From: Clostridiales bacterium
GTDB taxonomy: Bacteria; Bacillota; Clostridia; Christensenellales; Borkfalkiaceae
Direction: 5' to 3'
Assembly: GCA_015069505.1 (NCBI GenBank)
Contig: SVIL01000005.1
Span: forward strand, 1 to 36,179
DNA length: 36,179 nt
Below, piece by piece: positions 8,361 to 17,255 of this stretch. A program made the position numbers and the translations under genes. The notes beneath the pieces are model-generated. The model was given only the letters and a program-made list of their open reading frames with translations, made no database searches and was not told the origin of the DNA. The first letter of the stretch is position 1. Each line of letters starts with the position of its first letter.

Positions 8361-9269
8361 TTATTCGGTTTGAGGGTTTTCAGGCGGTGGCGACGCACCC
8401 TTTATTTCTAATAGAACTAAGGATAAGACCACAAGCACTATCCCGACGATTCCGACTACCCCTAACCCCTCTTGATAGACGGCTACGCCGACTATAGATG
8501 CGACTACGGGTTCTAAGATGGCGATTATCCCTGCCTTGCCCGCGGATATCCTATACATACCCACGGTATAAAATATGTATGGCAAAACGGTCATAAACAC
8601 CGTGCAAACACCAAAATAGATTAGGCTATTAGGACAAACGATTATTTTGTTTACAAGCGATACGGGGTTACAAAGCGGTATTGCACCTATCGATGAAAAC
8701 ACGAAGGTATAAAACACCGTGGTCAAAAAAGAGTACCGTCTTGCGGCGAACTTTCCGAAAATGGTATAGAGTGCGTAGCCTATCCCCGACCCTATCCCGA
8801 AAAGAATACCGATAACCGTCGTTCTTCCACCTTGTGATAGCGTTATAAGACCTGCCCCCAAAATTGCCCCGACTAAAGATATAATCTTTACAAGCGTTAT
8901 CTTTTCTTTGAAAACTATCGCAGAGATTATAGTTATCCATATGGGCGAAGTGTAAAGTAGCATCGCCGCCACCGAAACGGAATTTTGTTCAATCGAACTC
9001 ATATAACAAAAGTTGAAAAACAAAAAACTAACTATCCCCGTGCCTATAAAAATAGGGATATCTTTAAGCCTAATCTTAAAAAGTCTTTTGTCTTTTATTA
9101 AAAGTATAACCGCCATAACGACCACAGTCATAACCGAACGCACGGCAGTCATCTGCAAGGCGGAAAAGCCCATTTCCCCAAGCGGTCTAGTAACAATGCT
9201 GATAAGACCCCAAAGCACCGCCGAAACAAGCACGCATATTTCACCTATATACGACCTTTTCTTTTCCAT
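8361..9269 (-). CDS. EamA/DMT-family transporter
   Basis: The 302-residue protein is almost wholly hydrophobic. About ten membrane spans are arranged as two EamA repeats (residues about 10-145 and 155-290). The first begins ICVLVSAVLWGLISIVTRP and the second has GIGSGIGYALYTIFGK, both typical of drug/metabolite exporters. The C-terminus is short and polar. Substrate is not predictable; relatives export amino acids or metabolites. It starts one base after the stop of the DUF2156/GNAT gene, so the two are co-transcribed, and it ends at the shared terminator. Confidence 0.88.
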   Translation of the reverse strand: MEKKRSYIGEICVLVSAVLWGLISIVTRPLGEMGFSALQMTAVRSVMTVVVMAVILLIKDKRLFKIRLKDIPIFIGTGIVSFLFFNFCYMSSIEQNSVSVAAMLLYTSPIWITIISAIVFKEKITLVKIISLVGAILGAGLITLSQGGRTTVIGILFGIGSGIGYALYTIFGKFAARRYSFLTTVFYTFVFSSIGAIPLCNPVSLVNKIIVCPNSLIYFGVCTVFMTVLPYIFYTVGMYRISAGKAGIIAILEPVVASIVGVAVYQEGLGVVGIVGIVLVVLSLVLLEIKGASPPPENPQTE

Positions 9270-9270
9270 A

Positions 9271-10668
9271 TCACAAATCTACCCCGAAAAAGTATCTTTC
9301 CTCGTCTTGATAAGCGTCTTTAAGACCTAACCTTAAAATAAGGTTTCTTGACGCCACGTTTTGCTTAAAGCACCTTGATTTAAGGCGGGTTGCTTTAAGA
9401 ACTTTCTTGACGTAATCTTTAAGGGCAAGCCCGCTTTCCGTTGCGTAACCCTTACCTTGGCAGTGCTTAAAGAACCTAAACCCCATTTCCACGCCACCAA
9501 AAAAATCAAAGTTATGAAGCACTAATTCCCCTATCATCTTGCCGTCCTTTTTAACTGCAAAGGAATATTCTTCGCCCTTTTCCTTCAAGGACTTTTGAAA
9601 GTTAAAAAAGTAGTTTGGCGTAGGCTCACCCTTACAGTCGTCACGGTAGTCGTACCCCCAAAGTTTATTTAATTCGTCGTCAATATAAAGGTTAAAATAG
9701 TCCTCTTTATCACCCTCGCTTATATCTTCGACCGTAAGCCTTTCCGTTTGAATTTTGATAGGGGACGAAAGCCTATTAAACACGCTTTTAGCGGTCACTA
9801 CCCACTTGTCCTTAATCTCTACGGGGTTATACTGCGTTTTAGAATACCTAAGCCCCAAGTCCCCACAATCTTCTTCTCTATTGATATATTTAACCTCGTC
9901 GGTCGCAAAAACCTTTGCAAACTCGCTTGCGGTAAACGGGTAAACCCCGTCGTACGCCTTTAACCCCTTTTCCACGTGTATTATAAGCGTATCGTTAACA
10001 CGCTCACCGATAGAAAACGCAATCACCTTGCCACCTACTCTAACCACAATCCCGAACTGCGTTAGACTTTCAAAGTTCCTAATATAGTCAACTAAATTCT
10101 TTTCCTCGCCCCAAAAGGTGGTGGATTCCTTTTTCGTGGAGGCTAAATACTCGTCCAAAAACCTTTCGATGTCTGGGATATCCTCGCTTTTTAAGATGCT
10201 AACCATAGCCTCGGGGTAGAGTTTCTTAAACCTATTGACGTGGTTTCTTTGCGTCCTAAACTTCTTCCCCTTGTATTCTATAAAGTCCTTTGCCAAATAA
10301 ATATAGTCGTTCCAGTCAGGGTCGGACTCGGTCGTTACGTCGTAATAGCGACTTGCTAAATAGTCTTTGGTAGGCGTATCTATGCAACAGAACCTAAGCG
10401 GAATACTTTTTTCAATACACTCTCTTTCCATAACCGAAAGTGCGTTTTCAACGTTTTTACCCATAGGAAAGTAAAACGCATCACTCTCGCCCTCGTAAGA
10501 TTCCTTCATAATAACCGTGTCGTCAACGACGGCATAGTTAATGATAAATTCGTCGCACCAAAGATATCTGACCCCCACCGATAAATCGCAAAAACTTATC
10601 GGGCAATCACTAAAATATTTTTGTAACCACGTTATTTGGTCTTTTTCAAGTCTTTTATACTCAATCAT
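9271..10668 (-). CDS. DUF2156 (LPG-synthase C-like) / GNAT fusion protein
   Basis: Residues 1 to about 295 resemble the DUF2156 domain, related to the C-terminal tRNA-dependent aminoacyltransferase domain of phosphatidylglycerol lysyltransferases. Supporting features are the RTQRNHVNRFKKLYP stretch and a HVEKGLKAYDG..PFTASEF-like block; the domain has two GNAT-like folds itself. Residues about 306-465 are a RimJ/RimL-type GNAT acetyltransferase with IQTERLTVED at its start and a HCQGKGYATESGLAL acetyl-CoA loop. No membrane segment is present, so it acts in the cytosol. Aminoacyl or acetyl transfer is likely, but the substrate is unknown. It follows the parB terminator with AAGGAT before the ATG, and overlaps transcriptionally with the EamA gene. 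Confidence 0.78.
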   Translation of the reverse strand: MIEYKRLEKDQITWLQKYFSDCPISFCDLSVGVRYLWCDEFIINYAVVDDTVIMKESYEGESDAFYFPMGKNVENALSVMERECIEKSIPLRFCCIDTPTKDYLASRYYDVTTESDPDWNDYIYLAKDFIEYKGKKFRTQRNHVNRFKKLYPEAMVSILKSEDIPDIERFLDEYLASTKKESTTFWGEEKNLVDYIRNFESLTQFGIVVRVGGKVIAFSIGERVNDTLIIHVEKGLKAYDGVYPFTASEFAKVFATDEVKYINREEDCGDLGLRYSKTQYNPVEIKDKWVVTAKSVFNRLSSPIKIQTERLTVEDISEGDKEDYFNLYIDDELNKLWGYDYRDDCKGEPTPNYFFNFQKSLKEKGEEYSFAVKKDGKMIGELVLHNFDFFGGVEMGFRFFKHCQGKGYATESGLALKDYVKKVLKATRLKSRCFKQNVASRNLILRLGLKDAYQDEERYFFGVDL

Positions 10669-10681
10669 ACTTTTATCCTTA

Positions 10682-10709
10682 AAAAGGACGCAACCGCTTG
10701 CGTCCTTTT
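10682..10709. terminator. Terminator after parB
   Basis: The 12-bp stem AAAAGGACGCAA/TTGCGTCCTTTT has a CCGC loop; on the minus strand it ends in TTTTT. It lies between parB and the DUF2156/GNAT gene, only 13 bases before the latter's start, so it should reduce but perhaps not abolish read-through. Confidence 0.8.
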
Positions 10710-10746
10710 ATGGGGCGATCCCCCGTGATTTGCTAAATATAAACCC

Positions 10747-11652
10747 TTACTTATTTTTACTAACGAACTCTAAAATTTCAGCAAGTCTGTCAAGGTCGTC
10801 ACGGGTATAGTAGTCGATATAAATTCTACCCTTTCTGTCGTTACCTATCGCATTGACTTTGGTGCCGAACACCCTTTGCATATCCATAATAAGTTCTTTA
10901 AGTTCCAAAGAAAGTTCTTTCTTTTCCTTTTTCTTTTCCTTTTCTTCATTAGGTGTAAAATAGTCCTTGACCATTTTTTCCACGTCACGAACGGACGAAC
11001 CTTCCCTAACGACAGATTCGGCAAACTTGGGTTGGTCGATTTGCGGAATAGAGATTAACGCCCTTGCGTGCCCCGCAGACAGGTTGCCGTTTGCAACCAT
11101 CTTTATAACTTCGGGGGATAAACTTAAAAGCCTAAGCGTGTTTGCGATTGCAGGACGGGACTTGCCTATTCTATCCGCAAGTTCCTCTTGCGTAAGCCCG
11201 TAGTCGTCCATTAAAGACCTCATAGCAGTTGCTGCTTCAATTGGGTTAAGGTCTTCCCTTTGCAAGTTTTCTATGAGTGCAATTTCTTTGATTTGGCGTT
11301 CGGAATAGTTCTTTATAATTACGGGGATTTTTTCTAAACCCGCAAGTTTAGACGCACGGAATCTTCTTTCCCCCGCAATAATCATATACCTGTCACCGCT
11401 CTTGTTTACGATAATAGGCGATATAACCCCGTGCTTTGAGATAGAGTCCGCAAGTTCTTGCAACGCCGTTTGGTCGAACACCTTTCTCGGTTGGTTGGGG
11501 TTTGCAAAAATAGAACTTATCTCAATTTCGCTTACACCTTCGCCCTTCTTTGGCGGTTCTTCATCAAACAAAAGGCTTTTGCCGTAATCTTCTTCGGTCT
11601 CGGAAAACAACGCCGATAAACCTTTCCCTAATCCTCTATTATTTGTCTTCAT
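10747..11652 (-). CDS. parB: Chromosome partitioning protein ParB (Spo0J)
   Basis: ParB binds parS, spreads as a CTP-dependent clamp and, with ParA and SMC, organises and segregates the origin. Residues about 40-130 hold the ParB/Srx domain with GERRFRASKLAG. The helix-turn-helix region includes TQEELADRIGKSRPAIANTLRLL. The C-terminus has a lysine/glutamate-rich linker and the dimerisation domain. Length 301 residues is usual. It follows parA by 30 bases with GGAG before the start. Three matching parS sites lie 4.5 kb away at 16183-16290. Confidence 0.96.
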   Translation of the reverse strand: MKTNNRGLGKGLSALFSETEEDYGKSLLFDEEPPKKGEGVSEIEISSIFANPNQPRKVFDQTALQELADSISKHGVISPIIVNKSGDRYMIIAGERRFRASKLAGLEKIPVIIKNYSERQIKEIALIENLQREDLNPIEAATAMRSLMDDYGLTQEELADRIGKSRPAIANTLRLLSLSPEVIKMVANGNLSAGHARALISIPQIDQPKFAESVVREGSSVRDVEKMVKDYFTPNEEKEKKKEKKELSLELKELIMDMQRVFGTKVNAIGNDRKGRIYIDYYTRDDLDRLAEILEFVSKNK

Positions 11653-11682
11653 TTGACTTTCTCCAAAATTAAAACCTATCGG

Positions 11683-12456
11683 TTATTTTTTCTTAGTTTG
11701 CCTTGCCAAAAACTCTTCGGTCAAAGCGAGGTACGCCCTTGCACCCGCACACCTCGTATCGTGCAACATTATAGGCACGCCGTGGCTAGGTGCTTCCGCA
11801 AGACGAATATTCCTTGGGATAACCGTATCGTAAACACGCTTACCAAAAAATTTGCGAATTTCTTCGGTTATCTGACGGCTAATAATAGCCCTCGTATCGC
11901 TCATAGTAAGCACTACGCCGTCGATTTGCAAGCCTGAATTTAAGTGCTTTACAACAAGTTTAATAGTGTTCATAAGTTGGCTTAACCCTTCCATTGCGTA
12001 GTACTCGCTCTGTATAGGAATTATAACTTTGTCAGCGGCGGATAATGCGTTTATGGTGAGTAGCCCAAGTGACGGTGGGCAGTCGATTGTGATAAAATCA
12101 TAACTCGTTCTCGCCACTTCTAAAACCTTTTTAAGGACGTGTTCTCTGTCCTTTATGTAAACTAATTCAACCTCTGCACCCGCTAAGTCGATGCTTGACG
12201 GAAGTATGTCAAGATTATCGATTTGGGTCTTTACAACGGCGTCTTGAACGGGCATATCGTCAATCATAACGTTATACACCGAGTTCTTAATTTCGCTCTT
12301 GGAAAACCCTAACCCACTAGTAGCGTTGCCTTGTGGGTCAAGGTCAACTATAAGACATTTGTATCCTTTGGTCGCAAGATACGCCGAAATATTTACACAG
12401 GTCGTAGTTTTACCTACGCCACCTTTTTGGTTAGAAAAAGCAATAATTTTTCCCAT
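11683..12456 (-). CDS. parA: Chromosome partitioning ATPase ParA (Soj)
   Basis: This is a deviant-Walker ATPase that works with ParB in origin positioning and, in Bacillus relatives, regulates DnaA. The deviant Walker A motif KGGVGKTT lies at residues about 11-18, with the A' motif VDLDPQGNATSGLG and Walker B FITIDCPPSLG. I use ATG 12456 (257 residues) because AAGGAG lies 6 bases upstream and the protein then begins MGKIIAFSNQ as in the family; the open frame reaches 12480. It sits between ftsH (48-base gap) and parB (30-base gap), probably one operon. Confidence 0.96.
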   Translation of the reverse strand: MGKIIAFSNQKGGVGKTTTCVNISAYLATKGYKCLIVDLDPQGNATSGLGFSKSEIKNSVYNVMIDDMPVQDAVVKTQIDNLDILPSSIDLAGAEVELVYIKDREHVLKKVLEVARTSYDFITIDCPPSLGLLTINALSAADKVIIPIQSEYYAMEGLSQLMNTIKLVVKHLNSGLQIDGVVLTMSDTRAIISRQITEEIRKFFGKRVYDTVIPRNIRLAEAPSHGVPIMLHDTRCAGARAYLALTEEFLARQTKKK

Positions 12457-12504
12457 AGTACTCTCCTTGCTGAAAAACAAAATTTTACTTTTCTTTATTT
12501 ATCG

Positions 12505-14586
12505 TTAGTTATCTTTTGGTGTTTCGTCTTCCGTTGCGTCCTTAGTCGGTTCAGGCTTTTCCGTTTCTTCCTTTACGATAGTCGGATTCTTTCTCTTGAA
12601 CGGGTTTTCTTGAAGGGTGCGTTCGTTTTCGTCCATAAATTCCATAATCTCTTCAACCGACTTCCCTTCCATAAGCATATCCACTTCTTCGGTGAATATG
12701 GTTTCCCTTTCCACCAAAAGCCTTGCCATATTATCCAAAAGTTTGCGATTTTCAGACAATAGTTTACGTGCCTTTGCCAACGAGGTAGTTACTATACTTG
12801 AAATTTCTTCGTCGATAATAGCGGCGGTTTCTTCACTATACGTTACGTGTGAAGCCATATCCCTACCGATAAATATCTCTTTATCCGAGCCGTAGGAAAT
12901 AGGTCCAACCTTTTCGCTCATACCCCACTCGGTAACCATAAGTCTTGCACGCTTACTTACCGCTTGGATATCGCCCGATGCACCTGCGGATATATCTTTG
13001 ATAACTAATTCTTCGGCAACCCTGCCGCCAAGCGTCATAACTATATCGTCAAGCAGTTTGGCTTTGGTCAAGTGATTGTCGTCGTTGTCAGGTCTGGTCA
13101 TAGTATAACCTGCCGCTTGCCCACGAGGTATGATAGATACTTCGTGAACGGGGTCACAGTTAGGCAAAAGCCTTGCAAGTATAGCATGCCCCGATTCGTG
13201 ATATGCGGTTATACGCTTATCCGTTTCGGTAACTAACCTACTCTTCTTTTGCGGTCCTAACAATACTTTATTAATACCTTCGTAAAGGTCTTTATTGTTT
13301 ATAAACTTTCTGTTTTCTCTAGCGGCTAAGATAGCGGCTTCGTTTAACAAGTTTTCAAGGTCAGCCCCCGAAAATCCGCTCGTCATCCTTGCAACGACCT
13401 TAAAGTTAACGTCGGGTGATAACGGCTTATTTCTTGCGTGTACTTTTAATATTGCTTCCCTACCCCTAACGTCAGGAACGTTAACGTAAATTTGACGGTC
13501 AAACCTGCCCGGACGAAGCAGTGCGGGGTCTAAGATGTCCGCACGGTTAGTCGCAGCCATTACGATAATTCCGTCGTTGGTTTCAAACCCGTCCATTTGA
13601 ACGAGAAGTTGGTTAAGCGTTTGCTCTCTTTCGTCGTGGCCACCGCCCATACCCGTTCCACGTTGACGGCCAACGGCGTCGATTTCGTCGATAAATACGA
13701 TACACGGCATACTCTTTTTAGCGGCGTCGAACAAGTCTCTTACCCTTGAAGCACCTACACCTACGAACATTTCAACAAAGTCCGAACCGCTTATTGAGAA
13801 GAAGGGTACGCCTGCTTCACCTGCAACCGCTTTTGCAAATAAAGTTTTACCTGTTCCGGGTGGCCCTACTAAAAGCACGCCCTTAGGAATCCTTGCACCG
13901 AGTTCTGAGAACTTTTTGGGGTTCTTAAGGAAGTCAACGACTTCGGCAAGTTCGGCTTTTTCTTCTTCTGCACCCGCTACGTCCGAAAACCTAACTTTAA
14001 GGTTTTGGTTAACCCTTGCGTTGGTTTTCGCAAAATTCATCGCACTCTTTGTTCCGCCTTGCGTTTGCATTATAAGAATAAAGAATACTACTGCGATGAG
14101 AAGGGTTCCGCCAAGCGGTAACAACGACGACCAAATTGACCCTGCGTTAGGATCGGTGTGTGAATACGTAACTTTACCAAGCGACAATAACCTTTCGATT
14201 TCCGACGTGCTGTCACCCGTTCTACCATAGTTAGTGGTATAATCGACGTTGGTGTACATAGTACCCTTTACGACGCGAACGGAAAAGTTTATCACGTAAA
14301 GGTCAAACTCTACGTTTGCAATTTCCACTCTATCGTAGTCGGTCGTAACTATTCTTGACGTAATAACGGGCATAAGGTCTTTTTTGGACTCAATATCCGC
14401 CTTTGTAATTACGCCGTCCGTTTCCCCAGGGTTTGCGGGGTTATCGTATAACTGAACTAATTCCTTAAATTCAGAATAGTTCACAGTCCTTCTGTTACTA
14501 AAACAGTTTGTAAAGGATAGTACGGCAATAAACGCTACTATTAACGCAAGCACTATCCATATAATTTTTGAGTTCTTCGTTTTCAA
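12505..14586 (-). CDS. ftsH: ATP-dependent membrane zinc protease FtsH
   Basis: FtsH degrades misfolded membrane and regulatory proteins. Residues 8-27 form the first membrane span, about 30-150 an extracytoplasmic domain, and about 155-172 the second span. The AAA+ domain has GPPGTGKT near residue 240, FIDEIDAVG, and the second region of homology ending RPGRFDRQ. The zinc motif HESGH is near residue 461. The C-terminal tail (about 650-693) is charged and rich in Glu, Lys and Pro. The start is TTG with AAGGAG 8 bases upstream. It leads an ftsH-parA-parB cluster; in most Firmicutes it follows tilS-hpt instead. Confidence 0.96.
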   Translation of the reverse strand: MKTKNSKIIWIVLALIVAFIAVLSFTNCFSNRRTVNYSEFKELVQLYDNPANPGETDGVITKADIESKKDLMPVITSRIVTTDYDRVEIANVEFDLYVINFSVRVVKGTMYTNVDYTTNYGRTGDSTSEIERLLSLGKVTYSHTDPNAGSIWSSLLPLGGTLLIAVVFFILIMQTQGGTKSAMNFAKTNARVNQNLKVRFSDVAGAEEEKAELAEVVDFLKNPKKFSELGARIPKGVLLVGPPGTGKTLFAKAVAGEAGVPFFSISGSDFVEMFVGVGASRVRDLFDAAKKSMPCIVFIDEIDAVGRQRGTGMGGGHDEREQTLNQLLVQMDGFETNDGIIVMAATNRADILDPALLRPGRFDRQIYVNVPDVRGREAILKVHARNKPLSPDVNFKVVARMTSGFSGADLENLLNEAAILAARENRKFINNKDLYEGINKVLLGPQKKSRLVTETDKRITAYHESGHAILARLLPNCDPVHEVSIIPRGQAAGYTMTRPDNDDNHLTKAKLLDDIVMTLGGRVAEELVIKDISAGASGDIQAVSKRARLMVTEWGMSEKVGPISYGSDKEIFIGRDMASHVTYSEETAAIIDEEISSIVTTSLAKARKLLSENRKLLDNMARLLVERETIFTEEVDMLMEGKSVEEIMEFMDENERTLQENPFKRKNPTIVKEETEKPEPTKDATEDETPKDN

Positions 14587-14708
14587 ATTAATTTCTCCTT
14601 GTCAAACACGTTAGTACGAGTCTTTTTATCAAATTATATATTCAAAAGATTAAACGAAACTTGAATATCCGCCACTTTTGAAAGTAGTATATTTAAACTA
14701 CTCTATTT

Positions 14709-14737
14709 ATTATACACTAAACACGCAAAAAAAACAA
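14709..14737 (-). promoter_or_regulatory. Possible promoter of ftsH-parA-parB
   Basis: On the minus strand TTGTTT (14732-14737), a 17-base spacer and TATAAT (14709-14714) lie about 120 bases before the ftsH start. A second TATAAT is closer to the gene, near 14635-14640, but has no recognisable -35. Either may be used. Confidence 0.4.
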
Positions 14738-14864
14738 TATAAAAAATGAAATATATTTGTAAAAATCAAGGAATTTTACGTATAAAAATCCGTTTTTCGA
14801 TTTGAAAAAATTTTATAAATGGTTATATAACCCCCATAACCAGTAAAACTTACAAAAAAATATA

Positions 14865-14896
14865 AGAAGCAAATACACTACGCTTAGTTTATGTAT
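14865..14896 (-). repeat. Possible decayed fragment of the 145-bp repeat
   Basis: About 24 of 32 bases match the complement of the right-hand part of the repeat (AGAAG.AAAT.CACT.CGCT pattern), in the same orientation as copy C. The rest of the element is not recognisable. It could be a decayed copy or chance similarity in AT-rich DNA. Confidence 0.3.
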
Positions 14897-14990
14897 CAAA
14901 AACTCAAGTGTTATTGTAGCAGGAATAGGTGCGAGTTTAAAGTCTTTAATGTATTCATCAATAGTCTTGCTACTTTTTTATTAAAATTTA

Positions 14991-15018
14991 TTGACTTTTG
15001 TCCTTCTATTTCTATAAT
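14991..15018 (+). promoter_or_regulatory. Strong promoter of the candidate small RNA
   Basis: TTGACT (14991-14996), a 16-base spacer and TATAAT (15013-15018) closely match a housekeeping promoter. The predicted start is near 15025. No open reading frame with a ribosome binding site follows before the terminator at 15146-15180. Confidence 0.6.
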
Positions 15019-15024
15019 CAAATT

Positions 15025-15180
15025 GTGGTTGCCGACAACGATATTTTTATATGTCGCTGGCATAATTTAATAACGGTGCGATTTTTCGCATATGTGCCAT
15101 TTGATTTTTATCAAAGTAAGTGCCTGCAAGATTAACCCACACAATAAAGCGAGATTTATTTCTCGCTTTTTTTATTTTTA
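15025..15180 (+). ncRNA. Candidate structured small RNA of about 150 nt
   Basis: A near-consensus promoter and an intrinsic terminator bracket this segment, which is richer in G and C than its surroundings. Predicted helices: a closing stem of ATTGTG/CACAAT extended by GTT/AAC (15022-15030 with 15133-15144); a GCC...GGC plus GACA/TGTC hairpin (15031-15061); TGCGA/TCGCA with a TTTT loop (near 15077-15090); TTTGAT/ATCAAA with a TTTT loop (near 15099-15116); then the terminator. I do not recognise the family; it does not look like 6S RNA, tmRNA, SRP RNA or RNase P. It lies 1 kb from the parS cluster. The minus-strand open frame across it is probably chance. Confidence 0.45.
15146..15180 (+). terminator. 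Intrinsic terminator of the candidate small RNA
   Basis: The 9-bp stem AAAGCGAGA/TCTCGCTTT has a six-base loop and is followed by a run of T (15167-15180). The T tract is only on the plus strand. Confidence 0.75.
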
Positions 15181-15740
15181 TAATTATCTTTCTAATAAAA
15201 CATTTCCCGTATATCAAAAAATTATATTTTGACACTATACCCACAACAAAACAATTTTTATTTTGCGTCTATAAAATAAGTTAGCGTAATGCATATTGTT
15301 ACTTAAAATTTATTGTAAAAAACTTGATGCGTTTATTAATATTTTATAGCGTTGACGATATAAAATAAATACTAAACATTAATATATCAAAGTACCCTAT
15401 AACCAAATACAAAGATATTATAATGTATAAACCTTCGCCGGACTTTGCTTCAATACTTTATTAATATTTATTTTATAAATAAAAATATGGATAATTATTT
15501 TCAACGTCTTTATGTTAAAATTATAATCAAAAGGCGAAATGGCGATGTAAACTTGGTTAAAGTATAGAAAAATATTAATTAAAAAAATCGCATTTAGACG
15601 CTCTGAGAGAGAATGGGGTTTTATTTTTGGCGGGAATTTTTTTATCGATTCCGCCTCACAACGTCGCTTTTTTGTAAAAAATTCTGATTTTTCTAACTTT
15701 CAGTTAATTATAACACTTATACGTGTACTTATAATATCGG

Positions 15741-15885
15741 AAGTTGGGCGTTTGCTTGAAAGGACGCACAACTGATGTTTTTTCAAACGAGAAGTGCAAA
15801 AATAGAGATATTTTTGCGGTAAAACGCAAGTTTTACAAATTATGAGCATCTGCGAAATGATTTACTTCTCATAGTTTATATAATA
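15741..15885 (+). repeat. 145-bp structured repeat, copy B
   Basis: It has the same architecture as copy A. The outer stem GAGAAGT/ACTTCTC is perfect here. Hairpin 1 is GCAAAAATA/TATTTTTGC, where the C-G pair of copy A at the eighth position has become T-A, a compensatory change. Hairpin 2 is GTAAAAC/GTTTTAC with a GCAA (GNRA-type) loop. A TATAAT box at 15730-15735 ends five bases before the element, as also seen for copy C. Confidence 0.75.
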
Positions 15886-16182
15886 CAGTACAAAATACAC
15901 CCAACCATATTGATAAAATGCAAAAATCACTGAACACACCTCAAATAAAATATAAATTCACATCTGAAAAATCGAAAAGAACGGCACTTTATAAAAACAA
16001 AACACCAAAAACATACAATAATCCCAACCCAAAAAGAACACAAACAGACAATCTTTTTTTAACGCAATAATTTATCACAATAGACGCACAAGTTTTAAGA
16101 GTATTTTTAATATAGACGCAAAAATATATTACAATTGCAAAATTAAGACGCAAAATCTTTCTAAGTTTAATACTCATTAAAA

Positions 16183-16198
16183 AGTTTCACGTGGAACA
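16183..16198. promoter_or_regulatory. parS site 1
   Basis: AGTTTCACGTGGAACA matches the Firmicute parS consensus TGTTTCACGTGAAACA at 14 of 16 positions, including the core TTTCACGTG. It is the binding and loading site for ParB encoded at 10747-11652. Confidence 0.88.
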
Positions 16199-16224
16199 AA
16201 TTTTTAATTGCTTAATTTTTTATA

Positions 16225-16240
16225 TGTTTCACGTGAAACA
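16225..16240. promoter_or_regulatory. parS site 2 (perfect consensus)
   Basis: TGTTTCACGTGAAACA is an exact match to the parS palindrome. It is the central one of three sites. Confidence 0.95.
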
Positions 16241-16274
16241 AATGGTTATAAATAAAAATTGGGGTAATTTTACG

Positions 16275-16290
16275 AGTTTCACGTGGAACA
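16275..16290. promoter_or_regulatory. parS site 3
   Basis: AGTTTCACGTGGAACA is identical to site 1. Centres of the three sites are 42 and 50 bp apart. Confidence 0.88.
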
Positions 16291-16570
16291 AATAACGATA
16301 AAATCATCAAAAAACGGGTGATTTTTGTTTAAAATGAGGCTTTTTTGGGCATTTTTAAGTGTTTTTTCGGGATTTTCTATTGTTTTAAATAATTTTTTAT
16401 AAAAAATTTAAATTAGGGAAAAGGGTTTTGAAAAACCAAGGTTATTAAGAGTTAATAGATTTTTTGAATTGTAAAATGGGTTTCTTATCTAAAGCGTTAC
16501 CTATTTTAGATAATTAATTTATGCGTTAAAGTTGAATCCTTAATTTTTGTGCAAATTTTAGTAAATTTCA

Positions 16571-16715
16571 TTAAATATAAACTAAAAGAAGTAAATCCGC
16601 TTCGCTATGCTCGTGTATTTGTAAAACTTACGTTTTACCGCAAAACTAATCGTTTTTGCACTTCTCGTTTGAAACACGGCGAAGTTATAAACCCTTGCAA
16701 GCAAGTTTCTAACTT
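16571..16715 (-). repeat. 145-bp structured repeat, copy C (inverted)
   Basis: On the minus strand this copy begins AAGTTAG with the ACTTGC/GCAAG hairpin exactly as copy A. Hairpin 1 is GCAAAAAC/GTTTTGC, hairpin 2 GTAAAAC/GTTTTAC with a GTAA (GNRA-type) loop, and the segment CACGAGCATAGCGAAG matches copy A. The outer-stem half is ACTTCT. Just upstream (16716-16733) is a sequence nearly identical to the right end of copy B (CATAGTTTATAATACA), as if another copy had once been joined in tandem. A TATAAT ends five bases before the element. Confidence 0.75.
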
Positions 16716-16871
16716 CTTGTATTATAAACTATGCACCTACGTTTTTTAGTGTAAGTTATAAAATACGCTCAAAAAAGTTCAGAAACGCAAACTAAAGTGT
16801 ATAAATATGGTTGAAAAATTAGTAAACGTCTAAAAATTAATATTGAACGAGAAAATGGCTGTGAATCACCA

Positions 16872-16908
16872 TAAAAATAAAATATCCACGTGTGAATATT
16901 TATTTTTA
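16872..16908. repeat. Long imperfect hairpin containing CACGTG
   Basis: The arms starting TAAAAATAAA and ending TTTATTTTTA pair for about 16 bp with one mismatch and one bulge around a two-base loop. The centre contains CACGTG, the parS core, but the flanks do not fit parS. Function unknown. Confidence 0.45.
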
Positions 16909-16978
16909 GTTAAAATTTAGTCTAAACCCATCAATAGGGTATTGTATTTACAAAAAATACGATTTCCCTTATAAACTA

Positions 16979-17040
16979 AATTATAAAAGCAAAACGACTT
17001 ATTTAAAACAACTTGTTTAAGAGGTTTTGCTTTTATAATT
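16979..17040. repeat. Long perfect inverted repeat
   Basis: The arms AATTATAAAAGCAAAAC (16979-16995) and GTTTTGCTTTTATAATT (17024-17040) are 17-bp perfect complements enclosing 28 bases that can pair further in part. There is no T run, so it is not a standard terminator. It could be a small transposable remnant or a cruciform near the origin; no target-site duplication is evident. Confidence 0.6.
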
Positions 17041-17223
17041 ATTGCCATATACAACGGCTTTTATTATAATTCATTTGTCGTGGCTCAAATCTCTGTTTTT
17101 GCTAATTTTTATATAAAACCTCATACGCTAATATATATACTTTGCGTAGTGCATAGTTATTTAGGTAATACTTTTTATATTTTTATATATCAACATCAAA
17201 AATACGTATTACACAATAAAAGT

Positions 17224-17255
17224 AAAAGGTTAGTAAAAAATTTTACTAACCTTTT
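17224..17255 (-). terminator. Terminator of cvpA
   Basis: A 15-bp stem AAAAGGTTAGTAAAA/TTTTACTAACCTTTT with a two-base loop lies 47 bases after the cvpA stop codon. On the minus strand it is followed by T-rich sequence. Confidence 0.75.

Noticed and set aside
15047..15244. Minus-strand open frame of 65 codons across the candidate small RNA
   Set aside because: No ribosome binding site and no recognised domain; further frames continue poorly with stops, and the opposite strand has a clear promoter and terminator. A decayed gene remains possible but weaker.
15989..16177. Minus-strand open frame of 62 codons beside parS
   Set aside because: No ribosome binding site, no family resemblance, hydrophobic AT-rich translation expected by chance.
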